A stretch of 7,378 bases of DNA from Rhizobacter sp. (GTDB lineage Bacteria; Pseudomonadota; Gammaproteobacteria; Burkholderiales; Burkholderiaceae_C): NCBI GenBank assembly GCA_025351675.1, contig JANXVK010000293.1, positions 1 through 7,378 of the forward strand. The letters run 5' to 3'. Under the pieces are notes generated by a model that saw only the letters and a list, made by a program, of their open reading frames with translations, was not told where the DNA came from and made no database searches. Both the position numbers and the translations under genes were made by a program. This document shows positions 1-5,644 of this stretch, piece after piece (within the stretch, counting starts at the first letter, position 1; every line of letters begins with the position of its first letter).

Positions 1-240
1 GGCGCACCGGAACGTGGGGAAGTTGGCGATGGAGTACGTGAAGACGTGATAGCCCTCGGAAGCCATCCCGGCCGCTAGGCCGGTCATGTTCTGCTCGGCT
101 ACGCCGGCGTTGATGAAACGCTCCGGAAATTGATCCGCGAACGGCTCCACCACGGAGTAGCCGAGGTCGCCAACTACGAGGGCGATGTTCGGATGCTGAG
201 CGGCAAGCAGCACCAGCTCGTCGATGAAGGCGTTACGCAT
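1..240 (-). CDS. Transketolase C-terminal subunit (partial, 3' end outside the window)
   Basis: Only the first 80 residues are present; the gene continues past the left edge. It encodes the pyrimidine-binding half of a split thiamine-diphosphate (ThDP) transketolase. Visible are MRNAFIDEL at the start, LVVGDLGYS (21-29), and the family motif INAGVAEQNMTGLAAGMA (43-60). Glu49 there is the expected glutamate that contacts the ThDP aminopyrimidine. The ATG at 240 overlaps the end of the N-terminal subunit gene by 8 nt (ATGCGTAA), as expected for two chains of one heteromeric enzyme made in equal amounts. No strong Shine-Dalgarno sequence precedes it, which fits translational coupling. In a sugar-nucleotide cluster the pair probably transfers or supplies a two-carbon ketol unit; the acceptor is not shown by sequence. 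Catalytic residues in the missing part cannot be checked. Confidence 0.9.
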   Translation of the reverse strand, partial: MRNAFIDELVLLAAQHPNIALVVGDLGYSVVEPFADQFPERFINAGVAEQNMTGLAAGMASEGYHVFTYSIANFPTFRCA

Positions 241-1072
241 CGGGATGACCAATCTCTTCGAGAGCCGCAGCGAGCAGTGCGCTGTCGGGGCTGCGATAGT
301 GCCACTCGACCTTGTTTTCCATGAAGCTGACGCCCTTGCCCTTCACGGTGTGGGCGAGCAGCAGGGACGGCTTTTCGGGATGCCAAGGCGCCGAGGCCAA
401 GTGGCCCTTCAGCGCTTCGTGATCGTGCCCATCGACTTCACGAACTGCCCAGCCGAACGATTCGAGCTTCGCGACAAGTGGCTCGAGCCCGATCGTCTGG
501 CTGATGGAGGTCAAGCTCTGGAGCTTGTTGTAGTCGATGACCGCCACGAGGTTGCTGAGCTTGTGGTGGCTCGCGAACATCAGCGCCTCCCAGTTGGAGC
601 CTTCGTCGATCTCGCCGTCGCTCAGCAGCACGAACACGCGCCAATCTTGGCCCGATCTCTTCCCTGCCAGCGCCTTGCCGACACCGAAGGGCAAACCGTG
701 GCCCAGTGATCCGCTTGAAAATTCGATGCCGGCGATCTTGTGGCTGGCGTGGGTCATGTAGGGCGACAGGTCCGCGCCGTAGGTGTCGAGGTCGGTGCGC
801 GGGATGACACCAATGTTGGCCAACGTGGCATAGACCGCGGCCGCGGCGTGTCCCTTGCTCAGAATGAAGCGGTCCCGACCGGCCGCCGCGGGGTCTTGCG
901 GGTCGAGTTTCATGACCTCGCCGTACAGCACCGAAATGATGTCGACTACAGAGAAGCAGCTGCCGACGTGCGACGCCTTCGCGCGAAACACCATGTTCAG
1001 AACGTCGCGACGCACGGCGATCGAGAGCGTGTCTGCCCGCCGTGACAGGCATCGAATCAAAGGGGCGCTCAC
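233..1072 (-). CDS. Transketolase N-terminal subunit (ThDP-binding half of a split transketolase)
   Basis: A 279-aa protein matching the diphosphate-binding half of transketolase, the usual length for split N-terminal subunits. Motifs in order: HVGS (35-38), SKGH (72-75), GSLGHGLPFGVGKAL (121-135), the ThDP/metal motif SDGEIDEGSNWEA (151-163) closing with DYNKLQ (180-185, metal-ligand type Asn182), and HTVKGKGVSFME (241-252). The first glycine of the classical GDG triplet is Ser151; SDGE also occurs in other split transketolases, so activity is not ruled out. The start is a GTG at 1072 sharing GTGA with the stop codon of the upstream methyltransferase gene (4-nt overlap). An AAGGA box at 1083-1079 lies 6 nt before it. 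Housekeeping transketolase is normally one chain of about 660 residues, so this pair is probably dedicated to the polysaccharide pathway, possibly to form or extend a branched sugar. The family call is firm; the substrate is unknown. Confidence 0.93.
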   Translation of the reverse strand: MSAPLIRCLSRRADTLSIAVRRDVLNMVFRAKASHVGSCFSVVDIISVLYGEVMKLDPQDPAAAGRDRFILSKGHAAAAVYATLANIGVIPRTDLDTYGADLSPYMTHASHKIAGIEFSSGSLGHGLPFGVGKALAGKRSGQDWRVFVLLSDGEIDEGSNWEALMFASHHKLSNLVAVIDYNKLQSLTSISQTIGLEPLVAKLESFGWAVREVDGHDHEALKGHLASAPWHPEKPSLLLAHTVKGKGVSFMENKVEWHYRSPDSALLAAALEEIGHPDA

Positions 1073-2214
1073 AGCGCGTCCTTCGCGAACTCGAGACGGT
1101 GTCCCAGCACCGCGATCGTGCCTTCGAACCCGTAGCGGCCGCGCAGCATGGCCTCGATTTCGTTGCGATAGGCCATCGCGGTGATGATGATGGCGTCGAC
1201 CTCGCGAATGCTCTGCGGCGTCGGTTCCTGCACCAGTACGTGGGACACGGGGGTGTAGCGCCCGTGCTTGTGCGGGTCGCTGTCGATCAACAAGTCGAGA
1301 TCGTCGATTCCCGCGGAAGCAAGCACGCTCAAACCCTTGCCGCCCGCTCCCCAGACCGCGACCTTCTTCCCGTCCTCATGTTGGTCGAGCACGAAGCGCC
1401 GGAGGTCGTCGGCGAGGTCCGACGATGTGCGCTGGATACCGTCGAGGCTCGGCGGATTGACGGCGCGGACGAGCGCGACGTTGTATTCGTCGAACATGTC
1501 TTGGTAGGCATCCAGCACTTCGAAACCGTTGAGGGTCAACGCGAGGCGGAGCGTATCGAGGGAGAAATAGTTGACGTGGTCGGTAAAGAAATCATAGTAG
1601 CGGTGGTCCTGCAAGGCCTTTTCGAGGCTCGGCACTTCGATCAAACCGAACGCGCCATCACACAGGTTGCGTCGGATACCGGTCAAAAATCCATGGATCT
1701 CGGGCACATGTTCCAGCACTTGGCGAGTGACGAAGCCGTCGAACGGGCCGTCTCGCAGAGCGCGCTCGGCGGTCACGTAACCTTCCTCCACCGAGTGTTG
1801 GCGGTCGAGTGCGATCTCGCGGAAGCGCTGCGACGGTTCGACACCGTAGACCACCGCCCCTGCGTCCTTCAAATGGTTCAGAAAGTTGCCATCGCCGCAC
1901 CCGGCCTCAAGCACCTTCTTGCCGACGAGCTCGAAACGTTGGACGAAGTCGGCGGCCTGCTTCTGCTGGTACGACTGCATCTGCACTGAATGGGTCGTGG
2001 CCATCAGGTAGTCGTCGTAGTACGTGTCGTCCAAGACCGGGGGGATCTGGACGAAACCGCAGCGGCGGCAGGTACGAACTTCGAGCTTGATCGCGTTGTC
2101 GCGCTCCAAGTCTTCCTTGCGCAGCAAATTCTGGATGTTGCGCGGCGCCCGTCCGATCGTCAGCGTGACCTCGGCTTCGCCGTGGGCGCACAACCGGCAC
2201 GATTCGTTCTTCAT
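1069..2214 (-). CDS. Class I SAM-dependent methyltransferase, NDP-sugar C-methyltransferase-like
   Basis: A 381-aa protein with the three-part layout of deoxysugar C-methyltransferases (TylC3/NovU/TcaB9 type). First comes an N-terminal zinc-binding segment with Cys6, Cys9, Cys49 and Cys52 (CRLC...CRRC). Next is a SAM-binding Rossmann domain with VLEAGCGDGNF (101-111) and QVLEHV (165-170). Last is a C-terminal domain with a second nucleotide-fold-like glycine motif, VAVWGAGGKG (285-294). Family members methylate a carbon, usually C3, of a 4-keto-6-deoxy-NDP-sugar. Directly upstream genes make exactly such a keto sugar as its CDP derivative, which supports this role. The expected Tyr-x-Glu-His active-site stretch reads FFTDHVNYFS (209-218), so substrate or chemistry may differ. 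The ATG at 2214 was chosen because AGGAG (2225-2221) lies 6 nt upstream and the zinc motif starts at residue 6. A less specific annotation as a generic polysaccharide methyltransferase remains possible. Confidence 0.87.
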   Translation of the reverse strand: MKNESCRLCAHGEAEVTLTIGRAPRNIQNLLRKEDLERDNAIKLEVRTCRRCGFVQIPPVLDDTYYDDYLMATTHSVQMQSYQQKQAADFVQRFELVGKKVLEAGCGDGNFLNHLKDAGAVVYGVEPSQRFREIALDRQHSVEEGYVTAERALRDGPFDGFVTRQVLEHVPEIHGFLTGIRRNLCDGAFGLIEVPSLEKALQDHRYYDFFTDHVNYFSLDTLRLALTLNGFEVLDAYQDMFDEYNVALVRAVNPPSLDGIQRTSSDLADDLRRFVLDQHEDGKKVAVWGAGGKGLSVLASAGIDDLDLLIDSDPHKHGRYTPVSHVLVQEPTPQSIREVDAIIITAMAYRNEIEAMLRGRYGFEGTIAVLGHRLEFAKDAL

Positions 2215-2220
2215 ATAGAT

Positions 2221-2225
2221 CTCCT
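2221..2225 (-). promoter_or_regulatory. Strong ribosome binding site of the methyltransferase gene
   Basis: AGGAG on the minus strand with a 6-nt spacer to the ATG at 2214. It is the best Shine-Dalgarno match in the cluster and fixes this start over any upstream candidate. It suggests the methyltransferase is translated independently of the preceding SDR gene rather than coupled to it. Confidence 0.75.
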
Positions 2226-2237
2226 GTAAATCGAACG

Positions 2238-2256
2238 AGCCACACGTCGCGTGGCT
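2238..2256 (-). repeat. Intergenic inverted repeat, possible RNA hairpin, between SDR and methyltransferase genes
   Basis: AGCCAC and GTGGCT are perfect 6-nt complementary arms around a 7-nt centre; on the minus-strand transcript a further G-U pair could reduce the loop to 5 nt. It lies in the 62-bp gap (2215-2276), about 12 nt upstream of the AGGAG box. No T-run follows, so it is not a classical intrinsic terminator. It could be an mRNA-stability or processing element, or chance in GC-rich DNA. Confidence 0.4.
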
Positions 2257-2276
2257 GATCTCGAGTGTGAGCGCAG

Positions 2277-3191
2277 TCAGGCGTGCTCGCGCAACCACGA
2301 AACGACCTGCTGCAGGCCCACGTCCAGCGGAACCTTGGGTGCCCATCCCGTGGCGGCATTCAGCTTCGAGATGTCGGCCTCGAGGTGCATGACCTGGTCG
2401 GGGCGATACGGCACTTCGCCGAAGCCGAGCGGAAGCGTCGGATCGATCAGGTCGCGCAATGTCGTGATGATGTGCTCGAGCTTGTGAGCTTTGCCGGAGC
2501 CTAGATTGAACACGCCGAGGGTCTTTGAATCCATTGCCGCGATTACTGCGCTGGCGACGTCGTCGACGTGGATGTAGTCCCACATCTGCTGGGCCGCGGT
2601 GAGCGATGGGCGTTGCCGCGCGAGCAGCGAGCGGGCCAGATACTGCAGCAGCCAGCTCGGATCGTCACCAGGCCCATAGGAGGAGAAAAGACGAAGCCAC
2701 GAGAACGAACGGCCGGCGGCGGCGGCAGTTCGTTCGAGCAGCAGGCAAGTGGAAAGTTTCGCCGCACCGTAGACGGTCGTGGGCTGAGTCGGCGCGGACT
2801 CATCGAGTTTTCCCGGGGCCGGCCCGTACTCGGCTTGGGATCCCACTCCCACGAAGGTCTGTGTGCCGCACTCCTCGGAGAGTCGGTACAGGGCCACCGA
2901 TGCCGGGACGTTGTCTGCTTGGATCGGGGCATTCCGCTCGCTGCCCTTGACGCCTTCCCATCCGAGATGCAGGACCGCTTCCGGCCGAAAATCGCGGATC
3001 TGCGGTGCGATCGCATCCAGCCCTCGCAGGTCGCCGCGAATGACCTTGATCTTGCTCAGTTGCACCTCAATGCGGCGCGTGTCGCTGGAAGGGCGCAGCA
3101 GCGCAGCGACATCGCGGCCTTGGCGCACCAGTTCGCGCGTCACAGCTGAACCCACGAAGCCCGAGGCCCCGGTAATCAACACTCGTTTCAT
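2277..3191 (-). CDS. NAD(P)-dependent epimerase/dehydratase family protein (extended SDR), likely CDP-4-keto-sugar reductase or epimerase
   Basis: A 304-aa extended short-chain dehydrogenase. The N-terminal cofactor motif is TGASGFVG (7-14). The catalytic residues appear as Ser118 in GSQAEYG and Tyr141/Lys145 in YGAAK. WDYIHVDDVA (204-213) and FNLGSGK (228-234) are typical of sugar-nucleotide SDRs. The C-terminus RPDQVMHLEADISKLNAATGW matches the usual substrate-binding end of this family. Start choice: the ATG at 3191 puts the Rossmann strand at residue 3; the open frame extends upstream, but that part overlaps rfbG in another frame and has no SDR homology that I can see. There is no clear Shine-Dalgarno sequence. 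Directly after rfbF-rfbG, the most economical role is reduction of the C4 keto group of a CDP-6-deoxyhexose (as in abequose, paratose or fucose/talose synthases), but sequence alone does not separate reductase from epimerase. Confidence 0.88.
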   Translation of the reverse strand: MKRVLITGASGFVGSAVTRELVRQGRDVAALLRPSSDTRRIEVQLSKIKVIRGDLRGLDAIAPQIRDFRPEAVLHLGWEGVKGSERNAPIQADNVPASVALYRLSEECGTQTFVGVGSQAEYGPAPGKLDESAPTQPTTVYGAAKLSTCLLLERTAAAAGRSFSWLRLFSSYGPGDDPSWLLQYLARSLLARQRPSLTAAQQMWDYIHVDDVASAVIAAMDSKTLGVFNLGSGKAHKLEHIITTLRDLIDPTLPLGFGEVPYRPDQVMHLEADISKLNAATGWAPKVPLDVGLQQVVSWLREHA

Positions 3192-3217
3192 GCTCGATTC
3201 ATGATCTGCATACAGCT

Positions 3218-3242
3218 TCGCCCGGAGAAATGCCGAGGGCGA
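3218..3242 (-). repeat. Intergenic inverted repeat, possible RNA hairpin, between rfbG and SDR genes
   Basis: TCGCCC and GGGCGA form perfect 6-nt arms around a 13-nt centre, extendable by two G-C pairs past one bulged A. It sits in the 62-bp gap (3192-3253) just after the rfbG stop. No T-tract follows, so termination is not supported. It may modulate mRNA decay or relative expression of the flanking genes. Confidence 0.4.
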
Positions 3243-3253
3243 GCGAGATGGGT

Positions 3254-4324
3254 TCAGATGGCAGGGCGGTTGCCCGAGTCGGTGTAGTCGGCGATTTCCT
3301 GCTGGCAATGCCGGCGCATGTCTTCGCCGGCCCGCCAAGCCTTGTGCCAGTTGACGATGCGGTCGAGCGTCATGCCGAGGGACCAGCGAGGCGCCCAGTG
3401 CAGTCGCTGCCTGGCCTTGGAGCAATCGAGCTTGAGGTACTGAGCCTCGTGCAGATGTGCGCCGCCATCGATCGCCCAGCATGCGCCGCCGCCCCACGCC
3501 TGAGTTATATGCCGGACTATCCATTCGACAGGCTGGGCGCCTTCGTCGGCGGGGCCAAAGTTCCAAGCTTCCGCGAAGCGTTGACCCTCCTCGTGCAGCC
3601 GTTCGGCCAACGTCAGGTAACCGCCGAGGGGCTCCAGCACATGCTGCCACGGGCGGATGGACCGAGGGTTGCGCAACATGACCGGTTGTTTCTTCTCGAT
3701 GGCCCGGAAGATATCCGGGACAAGGCGGTCGATCGCCCAATCGCCGCCGCCGATGACATTGCCGGCGCGCGCCGAGGCGAGCGCTGCGCAGCCCTCGTGC
3801 AAGAACGATTGCCGATAGGCGGCAGTCACCAGTTCGGCACACCCCTTGCTGCTGCTGTACGGGTCGAATCCGCCCATTGGATCGGTCTCACGGTAACCCC
3901 AGACCCACTCGCGGTTCTCGTAGCATTTGTCCGTCGTGACGTTTACGACGCTCCTGACGCTGTCGGTTGCCCGCACGGCTTCGAGCACGTTCACGGTGCC
4001 CATCACGTTTGTCTGGAAAGTCTCGACCGGTTCCGAGTACGACAGGCGCACCAGCGGTTGCGCGGCCATGTGGATGACGACCTCGGGCTTGAAGCTCGTC
4101 ATGGCATCCCGCAGGGCCCGAGCGTCCCGGATATCGCCCTCCAGGGAATCCATGGAGCGTGCGACCTTGGCCTCGTTGAACAGCGCGGGCATGGTCGGGG
4201 CCGCCAGCGAGTAGCCTCGCAATTCAGCACCTAGTGACTGGAGCCAAAGTGACAGCCAACTGCCTTTGAACCCGGTGTGCCCTGTCATGAAAACGCGGCG
4301 ACCGCGCCAGAACGTGGGAGTCAC
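3254..4324 (-). CDS. rfbG: CDP-glucose 4,6-dehydratase
   Basis: This enzyme converts CDP-glucose to CDP-4-keto-6-deoxyglucose using bound NAD+, in the cytoplasm. The 356-aa product closely resembles Salmonella RfbG (about 359 aa) along its whole length, including PTFWRGRRVFMTGHTGFKG, MAAQPLVRLSY (86-96), the conserved NREWVWGYRETDPMGG stretch, RAGNVIGGGDWA (186-197), IRPWQHVLEPL (223-233) and EAQYLKLDCSKA (293-304). The NAD-binding glycine motif is TGHTGFKG (14-21); the catalytic set is Thr-Asp-Lys (131-133) with Tyr156 and Lys160 in YSSSK. I chose the GTG at 4324 because it gives the family's short leader before FW and has GGAAG 10 nt upstream. An in-frame ATG at 4357 would add 11 residues and overlap rfbF by 26 nt. 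With the GTG the gene follows rfbF after 7 nt, so the two are clearly co-expressed. Confidence 0.96.
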   Translation of the reverse strand: MTPTFWRGRRVFMTGHTGFKGSWLSLWLQSLGAELRGYSLAAPTMPALFNEAKVARSMDSLEGDIRDARALRDAMTSFKPEVVIHMAAQPLVRLSYSEPVETFQTNVMGTVNVLEAVRATDSVRSVVNVTTDKCYENREWVWGYRETDPMGGFDPYSSSKGCAELVTAAYRQSFLHEGCAALASARAGNVIGGGDWAIDRLVPDIFRAIEKKQPVMLRNPRSIRPWQHVLEPLGGYLTLAERLHEEGQRFAEAWNFGPADEGAQPVEWIVRHITQAWGGGACWAIDGGAHLHEAQYLKLDCSKARQRLHWAPRWSLGMTLDRIVNWHKAWRAGEDMRRHCQQEIADYTDSGNRPAI

Positions 4325-4331
4325 GACCCGC

Positions 4332-5105
4332 TCACTTCCAGCATTTCCATGGGGCATCACCAGACTCCCACAAGGCCTCAAGCAGCACCTTGTCGCGGAG
4401 CGTGTCCATTGGCTGCCAGAAGCCGCCGTGCTCATAGGCCATCAGTTCGCCGCTCTCCGCGAGGCTCGTCAGAGGTCCCTGTTCCCAAACGGTGCTGTCA
4501 TCCTCGATGTGGGCGAGCACCTTGGGCGAGAGCACGAAGAACCCGCCATTGATCAAGGCACCATCGCCGCGCGGCTTTTCGGTGAAGCTGTTGACGCGGC
4601 CCAGCTGGATGTCGAGTGCGCCAAACCGTCCCGGAGGATATGTGGCCGTGAGGGTCGCGGCCTTGCCGTGCGCGCGGTGATAAGCAAGCGAAGCGGTGAT
4701 GTCCACGTTGCTGACGCCGTCGCCGTACGTGAAGAAGAAGGCTTCCTCGCTGCGCACGTAGTCGGCGACACGAAGCAGCCGGCCACCGGTCATTGAATCG
4801 TCGCCAGTGTCGACGAGGGTAACCTTCCACGGTTCCGCGCGTTCCTGATGCACCTGCATGTGGTTCTCCCGCATGTTGAAGGTCACGTCGGACATGTGCA
4901 GGAAATAGTTGGCGAAGTACTCCTTGATGACGTAGCCCTTGTAACCGCAGCAAATTACGAAGTCGTTCACGCCGTGGCTGGCATAGATCTTCATGATGTG
5001 CCACAGCATCGGCTTACCGCCGATCTCAACCATTGGTTTTGGGCGCAGCGCGGTTTCCTCGCTGAGGCGGGTACCCAAGCCTCCGGCCAATATCACTGCT
5101 TTCAT
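4332..5105 (-). CDS. rfbF: Glucose-1-phosphate cytidylyltransferase
   Basis: This enzyme forms CDP-glucose and pyrophosphate from glucose-1-phosphate and CTP, the first step of CDP-deoxysugar synthesis. The 257-aa product has the family's usual length. It shows the nucleotidyltransferase signature [13 protein letters not shown] (6-18) with the [18 protein letters not shown] stretch (21-38), [19 protein letters not shown] (49-67), [13 protein letters not shown] (98-110), the metal-binding YGDGVSNVD (127-135), [18 protein letters not shown] (174-191) and [11 protein letters not shown] (229-239). Residues are as expected throughout, with no sign of decay. The ATG at 5105 starts MKAVILAGG, leaving no upstream alternative needed; its Shine-Dalgarno sequence is weak. 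A 63-bp gap separates it from the regulator gene upstream, and rfbG follows almost immediately. Together they commit the pathway to CDP rather than dTDP sugars. Confidence 0.97.
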   Translation of the reverse strand: MKAVILAGGLGTRLSEETALRPKPMVEIGGKPMLWHIMKIYASHGVNDFVICCGYKGYVIKEYFANYFLHMSDVTFNMRENHMQVHQERAEPWKVTLVDTGDDSMTGGRLLRVADYVRSEEAFFFTYGDGVSNVDITASLAYHRAHGKAATLTATYPPGRFGALDIQLGRVNSFTEKPRGDGALINGGFFVLSPKVLAHIEDDSTVWEQGPLTSLAESGELMAYEHGGFWQPMDTLRDKVLLEALWESGDAPWKCWK

Positions 5106-5168
5106 GGAATATTCTTTTGGTGGTTGTAGGGTCTCGTCCGGCGGCGTGGCTTGGCGCGTTGCCCGCAG

Positions 5169-5522
5169 TCAGTCGAGATCTCTCACAGCTTCGGGCGGGG
5201 TGGCGTTCTCAAGTTCGAATCGGAGCATGGCGATCTGCTTTTGGAGTACGTCGAACTCTCGTTCTTTGCTCGCCAAAAAGAGGCGTGTCAGCGACAATTT
5301 GGCGACGGCGCCGGACGGCGTAAGCAGATAGGAATAGGCCAACTTATTGTCGCTTCGACGAAAATTATTCATTTTCACCCAGCCCTTTTCCATCAAGGCG
5401 CGCAGGCAGTAATTTACTTTCCCGACGCTGACGTCCATGCGTTCCGCCAAGTGCCTTTGGCTGGCTATGGGCTGATCAGTCAGTTGGCACAACAACTCGT
5501 AGCACGATAGGTCGGCGTTCAT
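5169..5522 (-). CDS. MarR-type EPS-associated transcriptional regulator
   Basis: A 117-aa protein with an N-terminal winged helix-turn-helix. Residues 6-45 form the helices (QRHLAERMDVSVGKVNYCLRALMEKGWV carries the recognition region), followed by a wing ending in YSYLLTPSGAVAK (62-74). The C-terminal part (about 75-108) is a heptad-like helix, probably a dimerising coiled coil. Short length, the NYCLRAL helix, the LLTPSG motif and the position just before polysaccharide genes match the EPS-associated MarR-like family seen in betaproteobacterial exopolysaccharide loci. It probably controls this cluster, but ligand and direction of control are unknown. ATG 5522 is preceded by no good ribosome binding site; other ATGs just upstream are out of frame or run into stops. 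An inverted repeat ten bases upstream of the start may be its own operator. Confidence 0.85.
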   Translation of the reverse strand: MNADLSCYELLCQLTDQPIASQRHLAERMDVSVGKVNYCLRALMEKGWVKMNNFRRSDNKLAYSYLLTPSGAVAKLSLTRLFLASKEREFDVLQKQIAMLRFELENATPPEAVRDLD

Positions 5523-5532
5523 GGCGTCATTT

Positions 5533-5547
5533 GTTCATTGATTGAAC
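5533..5547. promoter_or_regulatory. Inverted repeat upstream of the MarR-type gene, candidate operator
   Basis: GTTCA, five bases, TGAAC: a perfect 5-bp dyad with an AT-rich centre in otherwise GC-rich DNA, 10 bp upstream of the regulator start codon at 5522. MarR-type proteins bind short dyads and often repress their own gene, so this is a plausible operator. The arms are short and the chance expectation is not negligible. Confidence 0.35.
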
Positions 5548-5593
5548 GGCCTTGGATGATAACGCGTCGTGTCGAACGCTTCGTCGCCCTGTA

Positions 5594-5626
5594 GCCCGGA
5601 TTTTTCGCACTGACCCAGAGCCGGGC
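5594..5626. repeat. GCCCGG...CCGGGC inverted repeat in the gap after rfbC
   Basis: The 122-bp gap 5523-5644 between rfbC and the regulator contains 6-bp complementary arms (5594-5599 and 5621-5626) around 21 bases. The left arm lies in GTAGCCCGGATTT, a string resembling half of a dispersed palindromic element common in proteobacterial intergenic regions. Neither orientation has a T-run after the stem, so an intrinsic terminator is not supported. It may be a decayed REP-like element. The rest of the gap holds only the operator candidate; no convincing sigma-70 promoter was found. Confidence 0.25.
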
Positions 5627-5644
5627 CGAATCCCGACTGCCGAA

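Noticed and set aside
1042..1989. A 315-codon open frame on the plus strand opposite the methyltransferase gene
   Set aside because: The antisense composition is rich in Val, Glu, Arg and Asp with no known motif, while the minus strand carries clear zinc and SAM-binding motifs.
2238..2256. Intrinsic terminator between the SDR and methyltransferase genes
   Set aside because: The stem is only 6 bp and lacks a following T-run; the downstream gene continues the same pathway with a strong ribosome binding site.
3192..3842. Upstream extension of the SDR reading frame to 3842
   Set aside because: The added residues overlap rfbG out of frame, have low-complexity Arg/Ala/Gly composition, and the SDR Rossmann fold begins right after the ATG at 3191.
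3230..4234. A 334-codon open frame on the plus strand opposite rfbG
   Set aside because: It lies antisense to a gene with near full-length similarity to RfbG and shows no domain of its own; long antisense frames are expected at this GC content.
5594..5626. Intrinsic terminator after rfbC
   Set aside because: The stem has a 21-base loop and no T-run follows it on either strand.
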